Shown: piece by piece, positions 46,302 to 57,900 of the stretch
Position numbering within the stretch: position 1 is the stretch's first letter
Layout of the letters: each line of letters begins with the position of its first letter
Origin: Coprinellus micaceus
Lineage: Eukaryota; Basidiomycota; Agaricomycetes; Agaricales; Psathyrellaceae
Length of the DNA: 64,000 nt
Direction of reading: 5' to 3'
Assembly (NCBI GenBank): GCA_951394405.1
Contig: OX596344.1
Location: 62,001-126,000 of the forward strand
Notes under the pieces: model-generated
Told to the model about the DNA's origin: nothing
Databases searched by the model: none
What the model saw: the letters and a program-made list of their open reading frames with translations, nothing else
Program-made: the position numbers and the translations under genes

Positions 46302-46790
46302 TCACGTCGCCTCGGGAGTCGTAGTCTTGATCGGGAGCTCGACAGACGTAGTGTTAGTCGCAACAGTTACACTACCCAGGATGGTCACGTTCGTCGCGGC
46401 GACTGTGCCATTGGGAGGTATCTCACGCCAACTGCACCCCACCTCATTCCACGTCGATCTCCAGCATTCTATTCCCCAACAACCATCTCCCGTAAACCAC
46501 TGAGTATCTCCCCTGAGGAAGCACCTCTTTCCCTGGTTGTCGAACCTGAAATGACCACGTCCGCGAGGCCAGTCGATACAGAACTCGTTCATGCCTGGAA
46601 CGTCAGGGTCGCGGCATCCGTCGCGTGCGTCGATCGAGTGGACGCCAAAGGCGCTGTGCCAGTGGGCGTAGTACAGGCCGCAGGCTACAAATATATCGGC
46701 GTCGCAGCCTTCAACGGCTACAAGCTTGTCACCTATGACCGTCGTGGATAGGGCTGCGAGGCCGGCGATAATGATGGAAGTGAAGCGCAT
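46302..46790 (-). CDS. Small secreted cysteine-rich protein
   Basis: An intronless frame of 162 residues. The N-terminus MRFTSIIIAGLAALSTTVIG is a classical signal peptide, with cleavage likely after residue 20. The mature part contains eight cysteines (in GCDAD, ACGLY, DGCRD, EFCID, KRCFL, DGCWG, IECWR and VGCSW), consistent with four disulfides. It is rich in Trp/Gly and ends in a Thr/Val-rich tail with NGT, NVT and NTT glycosylation sequons. The small size, secretion signal and even cysteine number match the broad class of fungal small secreted proteins, some of which act on hosts or competitors. No specific family is recognised, so the function stays open. A TATA box lies at 46970-46977 and a run of 26 C sits between it and the start codon. 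Confidence 0.75.
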   Translation of the reverse strand: MRFTSIIIAGLAALSTTVIGDKLVAVEGCDADIFVACGLYYAHWHSAFGVHSIDARDGCRDPDVPGMNEFCIDWPRGRGHFRFDNQGKRCFLRGDTQWFTGDGCWGIECWRSTWNEVGCSWREIPPNGTVAATNVTILGSVTVATNTTSVELPIKTTTPEAT

Positions 46791-46840
46791 TGGGGATTGA
46801 CTGAATTGACCTGGAGGGAACGAAAGAACAAGATAGGGTC

Positions 46841-46866
46841 GGGGGGGGGGGGGGGGGGGGGGGGGG
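46841..46866. repeat. G26/C26 homopolymer
   Basis: Twenty-six consecutive G on the plus strand, i.e. C26 in the predicted 5' leader of the secreted-protein gene, about 50 bases before its start codon. The exact length in the genome may differ because such runs are hard to sequence. Confidence 0.9.
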
Positions 46867-46969
46867 TGAATAAAGAAGTATAGTGGAGTGGATTATTGCT
46901 CACTGAGGGTTCTTTGTTGAAGCTTGGAAGTTGGGGATTTTCTGCTGAATGGATAGGGATACAAGAACG

Positions 46970-46977
46970 TTTATATA
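46970..46977 (-). promoter_or_regulatory. TATA box of the secreted-protein gene
   Basis: TATATAAA on the minus strand, 180 bases before the start codon, so the leader would be about 150 bases and include the C26 tract. Confidence 0.5.
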
Positions 46978-47801
46978 CTCATGGATGAGACCTCTCGGAT
47001 CTGCATATCCGTCCAATCCATTACTGTGGAATATCCGTTGCAACTTCTCTGTAACGGTTCACAGGCTTACCAATTATAAAGCACCGAAGCACGGCACTCG
47101 CAAGGGGTTGAAACATTGAAACATGAACACCCTCTGCCCGCCACAGTCTTGCAATGAGTATACCTGGTGACCCGACAGAGATCCCTACTGGCTCCCTGAG
47201 ACTGCGTGACTTTCGCCACTGGTATTTGCAGGAGTTTTCCATGCTCCTTCGGCCGTCTGATGGCTCGCTCTTTACCGAGGATCTCCTGGATTCCGCGTCC
47301 TTGAGCCCGAAGTTGTGCCAACCCCCTTTCAGGGAATCCCTAGCAGAGGCCCATCGGCACGCCACCTTGGATTCGGGCGCCCAGCCAAGAAATCAACGTA
47401 ACCACGGCGCTTAGCATATCCCACTGGGTGCGAATCGTTGTGGGGGTGAGAAGTCCCGCAAATTAGGCGAACCCGCTGTTATTCATTGTGAAATGAAACA
47501 CATGATGAATGAGTGACCGGAACAAATGGAACCGAACCTCGCTAAAGGATAGCGGAGGCCGTCAACTCGCTGGACAGTGAAGGTCAGTCGAACTGTATTC
47601 TGACACGGATCTATCACCCCGAAATACCGTCTCAATGTGTCTGGGCGAGCTCACTACAATCTCTCCCATGTCGAAGTTAACTCAAAGTGCGAGCGTCATG
47701 CTCGACTAGTTTACCCTCCTCCCTGCATTCGTCGAGGCTCATCTCGATGTGCTCCAGGACAAAATACGGCGACCCGGTTCATTAATCGCAGCACAAATGC
47801 T
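46978..47801. other. Spacer, no gene
   Basis: Short frames on both strands without motifs. Nothing supportable. Confidence 0.4.
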
Positions 47802-49560
47802 CTAGTACACAAGATCTAAACACCAATATCCCGTCCACACCTCCGCGTCCTCGTCCTTCCCCTCGCGGTGCAGTACCCTATACAGTACCCTGCCTGACGT
47901 ACTACACACCGCAAGCCAATTTGGACTAACGTCCGCTGAGAGGACCGCCGCAAGTGTTAAAACTGATCCTCCCTCCCACACCTCGCTATCGTTTTCACTC
48001 GAAGTCCTCCCTTTGGGGAAGAGAGAGTAAACGAACGGCTGCGCAAAGTGCCTTCCTACGGCGGGGAGGACCAAAGACGAGGACCCAGATCCGAACACAA
48101 GTCCTTCTCGAGGCCATGATCGGTGAAGCTCTAGGCACGTATTATCGGTGGTATAATACGTGACGAACTCGATAGCGAAGCTATCCAGACCGTCGGAGGT
48201 TGGTATCCGCGAAAGTTGGAGACGCATCCCACTGTCCCGATGAAGAACGTCGAAGACCATCGGTAACTGGGTGAAGGTTTTGGAAACGGAGATTGTGAAT
48301 AGAAAGGTCGCTGGAGAGAAAGGGCTGACGAAGGGGTATTGGATACTATGATCAGGTGGGGTGAAGGTACGTGGGTCTTTCTGCGTTCCGAGGGTTACTT
48401 GGGCGTTGAGAGGGACAGCGTACTATGTCTGGTTCTTGGCATTCCAAACTGCGATATCGCTCGTGCCTGGAAGGATGACGAGGTCCCCAGTAAACGGGAT
48501 GAACTGGGCGAAACGGAGGGGTTGTAACAATGAGAAAAGTGAAAGCCTAAAAGGTTGCCGTGGGCGTGCCTCATGAGGTGTCGATTGCTTGTATATGTTC
48601 CAAGCCTGGTACCAGCCTTTATTGAAGTTCCAGATGAAGTACGAGTCTCCCAGATGGATAAGAACACGGCCTCCGGCTATGGATGGACGAGCATTGCTAG
48701 GGGCCCAATCGGTCCACCCAGCCGTGACATTGATTGTACGCGATTCCTGGAATTCAATGGCTTTATCCTCGAACTTGAGACTGAGCATAGTCATCCTTGA
48801 AGAATCCAGTGTCAATGGGGCCCTCCGTCGAGGTAGCGAGGTTTACCCACATGAAGCTAAGCGTCCTCCACGGCGGGTGTGTATTCTGTCGACGCTTAAC
48901 TAGCACCGCGACGCGGAGGGCGGATTCCCCACCAACAGCGAGTGAGCCAATCACCTGATGCGTCTCCTTGGACGACCTGTCTGGGCCAACAATGCTGTAG
49001 TCTGAAACCACACAGTTCTCCCCAGAGATCGCCTCACCGGGGATTCCAAGGTCTAGAACCTTTACCGACACCACCGAGGAGTCTTCCGCCAGATTGAACC
49101 CAACGCTCACGAGATATCTGCCCCCGGGCACGATCATGACATCATCCTCCCCGCTCAGCTCGTCCAACCAAACGGCACTGGACCTAGATTTTGATTGCAT
49201 GGATTCTGCGACTTCGAGTTGCGCAGGGAGGACGGAGCAACGTCGGACAAGCTTCTCCCATTTGTGGTGAGACGAGACGGTACGTTGAAGATCGTGGAGG
49301 CCCATGCTGCTCAGTGGGTATGTCGACTGGAGGAGACCTCGCTCAGCGCATAGTCGACGTAGCATACGCTGCCAGAGCCGGCGGTCGGATGTGAGATCAT
49401 GTAGCGATCTGCATGTCTGAGGGGGCAAACACGTTCAGCGCTGATAGAGTACACCACGCCGATTGAATATGCTCACCCCTCCGAGTGAGACCACACCCAG
49501 GGGTTGCGAATGCTTGAGAACTTCAAGCAGCACGTCGTTTGGGAGGAGCGAGAGTGGCAT
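47802..49560 (-). pseudogene. F-box protein, family member B, one in-frame stop
   Basis: Exons 49560-49477, 49416-48851, 48795-48570 and 48503-47802 have the same phases (0, 2, 0) as members A and C. Exon 1 is MPLSLLPNDVLLEVLKHSQP and exon 2 starts TCRSLHDLTSDRRLWQRML with the signature MIVPGGRYLVSVGF. Everything reads through as in the intact paralogues except one TAG at 48423-48425, directly after IAVWNAKNQT. Beyond it the same frame continues with homologous text (PMVFDVLHRDSGMRL, then AVCSTSGRVLYRV) for 140 codons. The third intron starts with GC (GCACGC) where A and C have GTTCGT. The gene is thus either very recently inactivated, a truncated but expressed protein of about 317 residues, or affected by a sequencing error. 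Confidence 0.85.
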
Positions 49561-49766
49561 GAGGGATCCCGTGGTGGTCGACGTGGAAGGCTGTGCGCAC
49601 CCAATCCGCAAGCAACTCAGATGTCAAATGCGGCCGTTTGGACATGTTGTGACGATGTGGCTGAACCGGCTCGCAGAGATCTATCACTTAAGCGCCCGTG
49701 CCCCACAGCGACTCTTGGTGCAAGTATTGATTAAATCAGGCATTAGAACGGGTGGATACGTAAATT

Positions 49767-51454
49767 CTATAGAACAAAGCCTTTACAACCGACAGTGGTC
49801 CTGTACCTCGACGCCGCATCACCCACGCTGAGGTACACTACCCGTCCGGACACCGAGCATACAGTAACGTCGGCTGGCTCATTGTCTACGTGGAAGAGAG
49901 GGGCTACCGCCATTCTCGTACCTCCCATTTTACAGTCGCATTCTCCCTCCGCCATGTCCCGCACGATCGAGTACGCGCAGCGTCTGTTGTATGTGGAGAC
50001 AGTCGCCCCAAACGGGAATCCCGATTGATGCTCCTGACGGCTGAGGCGAACTGGGAAGTGGGATTCAACTTCCAGCGTGTATGTTGCCAGGACGTCGAGC
50101 TTGAACGATATCCTGCCTTGAGGGGTACACGGGCCAAGTCCGAGCCTAATCCGATGACCTTTGTGGCCATGACCATGCATCACATCAAACGTGAGGGGGA
50201 ATCGGTCCGCAGATAACGGATTACACGAAGTGAAATTGCTGTGTTCCATCACCGGAAATGGGTAAGGGACGAAGTTCTCCAAGACCTTATGACCCCCAAT
50301 GCTTTCCGAGAGGGTAATAATCGAGTCTTCTCCAACTTGGTGCTTCGTGCGAGTGTCGACACTCCAGATGGATATCCCGTCGAACTCTGGTGAGATCAGG
50401 TAGTTTCCCGTGAATGTGAACATCTACACCACGGGAACGCAAGTTAGTCGCTATCGCCTGCGGATGACGACACAAAACGGATAAGACGAACTCTGCAGTG
50501 GGCAATACTCCTATTGGGTACCAAACTCCTATAACAATTCTCCCTAAAATTCCACACAAAGCAATAGTTCTCGAGGTGGAAGAGGGCTGTGTCTCCGTGA
50601 AGGATTGGGACACCATATCTGGCTTCCCGGTCTAGTCCCTGATCGACCTGAATCTCGTTGACCTTCTTGAACTTTGGGTTGGGGCATCCAGGTACGATCT
50701 CGAAGATTCTTGCACTGTTAGGGTTGTCGAGTCAGCGGTCTGCAGAATTATGAGGGTGACGCCTTACAAAAATTTATTATCGGCGCCGAAGCTTCGAAAT
50801 CCAACCACCAGGACTTGAACGCTGCCACTAGAGGCCGACCCACGGATACCATGCGGAACGTACACTGACAGGCGGACCACCCAACGGGACTCATTTGTTC
50901 GCCTGAACTTGTATTGAGCCAGCTGCAGGGGATTGCGGTAGACTCGGTGTCCTGGGACCCCTAGATCCCATAGCCTTACACCTGGACGGTGATGCGTCGC
51001 TCCAGATCCACAACTGAAGAGATACCTCCCTCCAGGTAAGAGAAATATGTCTTTCTCGCCATGCAGCTCTTCCAAATCGAGTGTGTAGTGGGACGCCACG
51101 GTGTGCCCATACGGGAATTCTTCTGGTGGGGCGGACCTGCCTTGGATGAGCCTATCCCACAAGTGAGGGCCCATCACCGCTCGTTGAAGATCGTATACGT
51201 CCATGTCCTTGACGGGAAACGAAGGGCGAAAGAGGGAACGTTCGACGCAAAGGTTCTCGAGAAGGTTCTCCCAGATCGAGCGCTCATAGGACATGGCGTT
51301 TAGGACCTTGCATGTCTGCACAACGGTTGAGAATGGCTGTATCTGGAGACGCTCAGTGCTCTGAACTCACCTGGCCAACGACGATGAGATCGTAGGGCCG
51401 CAACCGAAGGAGAATTTCCAGAAGGATGTCGAGTGGAAGCTCGTCGAGTGGCAT
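49767..51454 (-). CDS. F-box protein, family member C (intact)
   Basis: Exons 51454-51371, 51315-50768, 50714-50492 and 50423-49767 give 503 residues with phases 0, 2 and 0. Exon 1 (84 nt, as in A and B) is the F-box: MPLDELPLDILLEILLRLRP. Exon 2 starts TCKVLNAMSYERSIWENLL and carries FLLPGGRYLFSCGS followed by LWDLGVPGH. Exons 3-4 hold LHGDTALFHLENYCFVWNF, FTGNYLISPEFDGISIW and VCSVSGRVVYL. Expected role: SCF ubiquitin-ligase substrate adaptor with an N-terminal F-box and a propeller-like substrate region. Its 3' end lies only 206 bp before the start of member B on the same strand... in transcriptional order C precedes B, a tandem duplicate pair. Confidence 0.87.
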
Positions 51455-54400
51455 TTGGGGATACCGGTATAACGAGGGAGGTTGTGAAGGACGAAGGGCG
51501 GGGGAATTTTGTCACAAATCAACGCCCACTGGCACAAGGTCGACCTTCATATAGCAAACGTCGCTGGGCGTGGTGGGTCCGTTGTGGGCATCGATCGCAA
51601 TATGCATCCACAGTTGATTCACAGTCCTTCTATATTTTGATTCGGAACTCCCTTTGACCCAGATACGCGTGGCCCAGAATTGCCGATACTCGGCCAATCC
51701 TCTTGAGAGCCGAGTCTAAGCGCCCAAGCCAAAGGGTCCAGGGCCTCGACCTTCCGGCCATTCCCGATCGGAGTTCGAGTCGGCCTCATGTCCTATAAAG
51801 TTTTATCGCCCTGCAAACCTTATCGGTCCTCCACATCTTCATTTCCTTGTTCGCCATATATCATTTTCTGACCTCCTGCCGGCGGGGATCCAGCTGCGAG
51901 ACCATCCTCCGCTCACCACTCACCAGGCCACCCTGACCACGATCAAACCAGCGGGTACTTCAAGTGTCGGTGGCCTCTAACGGTTCCTTAGAATGCGCTC
52001 TATATGGCTCGAGTGGCCGCTCGTTTTCAATGGTTCTTCTTGCTGAACGTCGCTAGTATGCTCGTACCCGCCACTTCGCCGGCCGTGTCATTGTCCTACT
52101 TGGACTATGCGGCGCACGCTGCCTCTCTTTTCGGATCAAGCTTCCCACTACAAGGGTAACGGCACTCTATTGTCTGTGGTCATTGTTTTGGGCAAGTTGG
52201 GTTCTTCACCGCCAAGATCACAAAGGCCCGCGCCCTTGTTCAACGCCTCACTCTGGCTTGGCTAGGCACTTCCCTCTCGTTTTCCAATATAATCCCATCG
52301 ACGGCACGATGGAGGCAGTGGAATCGTCTCTCGGAGTTTTTCACATCCATCACCAGAATGTTCTCCGTGCGCAATGTCACTCCCTGTATCTTCATTTTCT
52401 CGATGGGTCGGTACGAGGGAATCTCAGGCATTCGTTAGGATGAACATAGCCTGGTGCTTGATGACTGATCAAAGCTCTACTCCCAGGGGAGCGAATACAG
52501 AAAATATCGGGCGTCTACGGGAATCCCGAGACGTTTTCCAGAGCGTCGAGTACGGCATGAGCCAGACCGGTCGCCCACTGTACTTCAGCCAAACTCCCCC
52601 AAGCCATTTGACGGCCCGGTCTAATATGTCGTGGGTCCAGTCCGAATGCTTGTAGGATGTTGAGTCGCTGAGCCAATGGGACACCGATCTTGTGTCCGAT
52701 TCCCTGATACTGCCCACACACCTCTGTCGCTGCTAAAAGCTCCCTTCCCTTGATTTCGAATTTCGTTCCTCAGCGAGCTAGAACCCGCCGACCATCTCCT
52801 TAAGACCAGATCTGAGTGTAAACGCCGCGCCCCTCATCGAGGGAACGCGGAAATGCACTTTGTTTAGATCATGATGGACAGGGGCTGGTGGTATCAGGCC
52901 ACACTGAGAGTCGACGTGGCTGGCTACTCTCGGCCCACCTCGCGTCGTATTAACCCGGAGGTACCATTCATCGCTTTCACGCTACAGTGGCAGTCTCCCT
53001 ATTTGCGCTGTAAGGGTGGATGACGTCCTTCCTCCGGGACTCAGGAGCGAAATACCCCTCGTTCTCCAAATTACCGAAGGTAATGTCCGAGGAGCACAGC
53101 GAAACGGATTTATCAAATTGGGGGCTGACTGTAGTATAGACATACCGTAGAAAGTTCGCAAATTAAATTGTCCTCCACCCATCGATTTCGAAATCACTTC
53201 TCGTCCCCTCAGGTACGTACTGCTTTTCTCCTTTTCCGCCACTTTCCCAATCCGCGTTACGGTTCGGTATCCACCTTGGCTCACGTATCCCACCTCGTCG
53301 GGGCTTCCGGCGTTGGGAAGCTTTGTGTGCTCGTCGCATATTGGGGTCTATCTAACAGCTCTGGGCCGGCGGTAGAGCGCCCGACGTGCTGAGTGCCCCG
53401 ATAGATTGTAACGAGGTCGTGGCGGGGCTCGAGGGCGCTGGCGGTTCCTAGTCCATACGCCGTAAGAAACTCAATTCGCTTTTCATGAACTCTTCCTATC
53501 TCGCCCGTTCGTTTTACACTTCTTCCCTCAGTTATCCTCGCTTAGCCCTTCCACATTCCTTCCCACTTCTCATTACGCGCTCTGATCCATCCGTTCATTG
53601 GTTTCTTCGTTCATTCGTCCCTTCCCCTGTCCCCTCCGCGGCTCACACCAAAGCCACGTCCGACCTCCCACCGACCCTAAACGTATCGACATACCCGAGT
53701 GCAGTACCCCTTCCCCTCTTCTCTAACGGCTGAACTGCATACACTCCGTCATATCCTCCCCATTGACATTCGGCGCGAATCGAGGACAGTCGCTTGGCTG
53801 GAGCTTCGGCGTCTAGTTGTGCGTGTGCTCGACGGGCGATACTATTCCCTTCGCACGTTGGACCGAGCTCGGTCCATGCTTCGTACCCTGGGTCCGTACT
53901 CGAGTGCTTCTCCGTATTACCCCCCTTCTGCCATCGTTCCATACTTCCCGAGTTGCACCACCGTCAGATCCTCTGCTCCGGATTATATCCATAGTGTATA
54001 TGTACGAAGGACTGAAGTTCACGGTCACGCTCGTACATAGTCATGATCTCAGCCCCGGCCTAATACTTCGTCTTTCTTGGGATCGCTAACCAAGTTTCCA
54101 CTACGTCAGATTCCAACATCCGGGTGCCTAATCCTCCCACAACACCCCAACTCCACCGTAGTACGTACCACTCGAACATCGTGTCACACCCACCCCTACC
54201 GCATAATCAGCCCAAGATGTAAACGACATCCGACGTTCACGTCGGACTCGGCTAGACGATATCGGAAGTGAGCGATCGTTACAACTTACAAGTATCGTCG
54301 TGTAGAGGGCACTCAATTGACCCGTCAACAGGATGATGTTCGGTTCAGTCCGGCCAGGCTTTTTGTACATGCACCGTACTTACTGCATGCAATTTCCTCG

Positions 54401-54981
54401 ACTCTCATTCTAACTTCTCCACAGCCTCGTTCGCCGTCGAAATCCTCACTATATCTATATCCACACTCGTACCCTCACTCACCCGCTCACTCGCCGACTC
54501 CCATGAACCCCGACCTCTGTCTCTTACCTTCCTACCGGTGCCTCTGCGCCTGAACAATACATAGTCCATTACATGCCTCACGTCGGTGCCCTGTCCAAGC
54601 TTCGAACCGAGATCCTCATAATCAAACCTCACCGTCTAACACCTCACCTCATCTTTCTTCACATACATACATCCTCACCCCCTTCCCAAGCCCGAACGTC
54701 CCTTCACCGAACCATAACCCGAACAAAACAACTGAGTAGGGGTATATTATCATCTACATATCTCCATCACATAGGTTACGTCTAAATCTCATTATAAGAA
54801 ATACGAAAAGAAACGCATCAAACGCGTAAAAGTCAACTCAAACTCAAAAACGAGGATACTTTTCATACAGCTCCCTCACCGCCGTATGCGACGACTCGGG
54901 ACGGACTCGGAATAGGCAACTCGACTGGGGAGTCCCCGACGGAATGGGGGACCCAAGTCCCTCAAACTACGTCCCCTCAAC
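51455..54981. other. 3.5-kb gene-poor stretch
   Basis: Only short open frames on both strands, none with motifs or a coherent exon chain. Pyrimidine-rich segments occur at 53480-53720 and 54400-54720. The right end is the 3' flank of hsp60. I see no gene, RNA gene or recognisable element here. Confidence 0.45.
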
Positions 54982-57900
54982 TTAGAACCCCCCCATTCCC
55001 CCCATTCCCCCCATACCCCCCGCCGCACCCCCCTTCGGCGCCTCCTCCGGCGCATCCACAACACACGCCTCGCTCGTCGTCAACAAACTCGCCACACCCG
55101 CCGCATCCACCAGCGCCGTCCTCACGACTTTGAGCGGGTCGACGATTCCCTCTGCGACCTATAGTGTTATCGTTTGAATCAGCATGTTATCCCATCCCAT
55201 TTTGAATAAAGCGAAAGGGAGACGCACCATATCAACATACCGCCCCCTCGCCGCATCATAGCCCCAGGCAAACTCTCCCTCTTTCCCTCCCTTCGCCCCA
55301 TTAATCCCCCCCTCCAAAAGCCTCCCCACAATAACACTCTCCTCCTCCCCCGCATTCCTCAAAATCGTCCTCGCCGGGGCGCTCAACGCCCTTCTAATAA
55401 TCGCCACGCCCAACTCCTGGTCGAAGTTGGCTGTGGGGATGGGCGTGGCGGTGGGGTCGACGAGGGCGGTGGCGGAGCCGGCGGATGTGGAGGGCGAGGT
55501 GGTGGATAGTTGGAGGGAGGCTTTGAGGAGGGCGGTGCCGCCGCCTGGGAGGATGCCTTTAGAGGGGGTACATGTTAGTCTGGTGTTGATTGATAAAAGG
55601 GAAGAGAGGGGGTACGTACCTTCCTCAACAGCAGCCCTCGTAGCGTTCAACGCATCATCATACCGATCCTTCTTCTCTCCAACCTCGACTTCACTTGCAC
55701 CTCCAACACGGATCACAGCGACACCCCCGCTCAACTTCGCAAGACGTTCCTGGAGCTTTGACCTGCGGACCAATCGTTCGTTAGTTATTTATTCTTCTTC
55801 TTCTCCGTATTCGAATGGAGTGACTGACCTATCATACTCCGAAGTCGTCGAATCAGCCACCAAACTCCTAATCTGCTCACACCGCGCCTGAATCGCGTCC
55901 TTCGAGCCCTCGCCATTAAGCACAATCGTATCCTCCTTCGTAATCGTCACCGACCTGCATCATCTCATCAGCACTATTCCTCTTTATCTCGTTCGTAGCA
56001 GACTCGTTCGTGACACCCTCGTTCATGGTAGGAAGAGTACGTACCCAGTCGACCCAAGCATATCCGGGGTAGCCCTATCGAGCTTGATGTCGATTTCGTC
56101 AGTGAAGACCGTCCCCCCCGTAAGAATCGCAAGGTCTCCAAGGATACTCTTCCTATTATCCCCAAAGCCCGGGGCCTTGACAGCGCAGACTTGAAGCTGC
56201 CCACGAAGCTTGTTGAGGATACACGCAGCGAGCGCCTCTCCATCGACGTCCTGTCGTATCATCGTCAGCATTCCTATCTCTGAATCTCAAACTACCGCGT
56301 CCTCTGAATCTCCAACCACACCGCAAAGGCCGTCGACACGGGTGGGGCTTCGACGGGGCGTACACCTCGGGCGCTTTCGAACGACCCGACGAAACCCTCG
56401 AGCACACCCCACCGACGCGACGGAAACCTCCAACACACCCCAACCTCCTCGACGCTCCCCAACCACATTCAAAGAACCCCTGGGACTCACCTCAGCAATA
56501 ATCAACAACGGCCTCCTCTGCTGCGCCGCCGCCTCCAAACTCGGGAGTATATCCTGCAAGAGCGAGATCTTCTTCTCGCTCAGAAGGATGAGGGGTTTCT
56601 CGAATTCGACTTTTTGGGACTTGACGTCGGTGACCTGGCGAGGCGGAGCCGAGGGGTAGTCGAGACGGAGTCGAGGCGAGGTGGGAGGGCAGTCGATGGG
56701 TAGTCAAGAGGCGAGACGAAGGGTAGTCGAGACGAGGTGGAAGGGCAGTCGATGGGTAGATGAAGCGACGCCGAGGGGTAGTCGAGACGAGGTGGACGGG
56801 TAGGTGAAGCGATGTCGATGAGTACGTGAGGTACGAGGAAGCGATAGCAGCGACGATGAAAAACGAATGAGTTAGATGATGGGGAAAGCAAGAGAGAGGG
56901 GAGAGGAGACGTACGAAGTAAGGCGAGATGAACCCGCGGTCGAAGCGCATGCCTTCCGTCACCTCTATAACAAGCACGTCAGCATTCATTCATACAACAT
57001 CCGACGCAGACTGAGCCACGCCGACACGAGGCAGCCAGTGGAGCCGACGACCCGGACCATCACCTCGTTCCGTGCCCAACGACCCAAGCCACCGTCGAGC
57101 ACGACGACTCGACGAGGGCCGAGCCCACAGTGCGGCACCACCAAGACAGTCGAGCACGACGCCCCACACCGCAAATCGCCCGCATACAGGCCGCCCAACC
57201 CCGACTTTGAACGGATGGAGGACTCACCGATCTCATCCTCAATCGTCCTCCCTTCCTTAACAGTAATAACCCCCTCCTTGCCGACCTTCTCCATCGCCTG
57301 CGCGATGAGGTTCCCGACGTGGGTGTCGCCGTTGGCCGAGATCGTCGCGACCTGTTGGGGCGGATGCGTCAGTATTCATTCGTCTCCCGTATTCATTCGG
57401 GGCATGTGGGTATTCGTGTTAAGTGGATACTCGTGTTCCAAGTCGAAAAGGAATGGAAGGCAAACGCAAAGAACGAAGGGTGGTGCGGAAGGAGGAATCG
57501 CGAAGACGGAACGCGTCGTAACGCAAGGAGAGATCAGAAGGGAAGAACACGCAGCGATAGAAGAACGCGCAGTGAAGAAAGAACGCATCCTAAAGCAAGG
57601 AAGGACGAAGGCGGGCGCATGAAGGAAAGCCGGCGGAGACGATGGAGAGCAGAAGTACAGGGCGAAGAGCGAGTTACGTTGGGATGGCGGAAAACGGCGG
57701 AAAGTGAAGAGGAAGGCAGGGAAGAACAGGAACACAGCGTACCTGAGCAATCTCAGCCGTAGTGGTAATCGTCTTCGTATGAGAAGCGAGGTACTGCACG
57801 ACGCGGTCGACAGCGGCCTGCGCGCCCCGGCGGAGGTCCATGGGGTTGCACCCCGCCGCGACGTTCTTTACGCCTTCGCTGTAGCTGTTGGGAGGGGGGG

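Noticed and set aside
46841..46866. Telomere-type G repeat
   Set aside because: A pure homopolymer with no TTAGGG-like unit, in the middle of a gene region.
56876..57762. Plus-strand open frames of 147-248 codons over hsp60
   Set aside because: They are antisense to hsp60 exons and run through its purine-rich introns, giving Arg/Glu/Lys low-complexity peptides.
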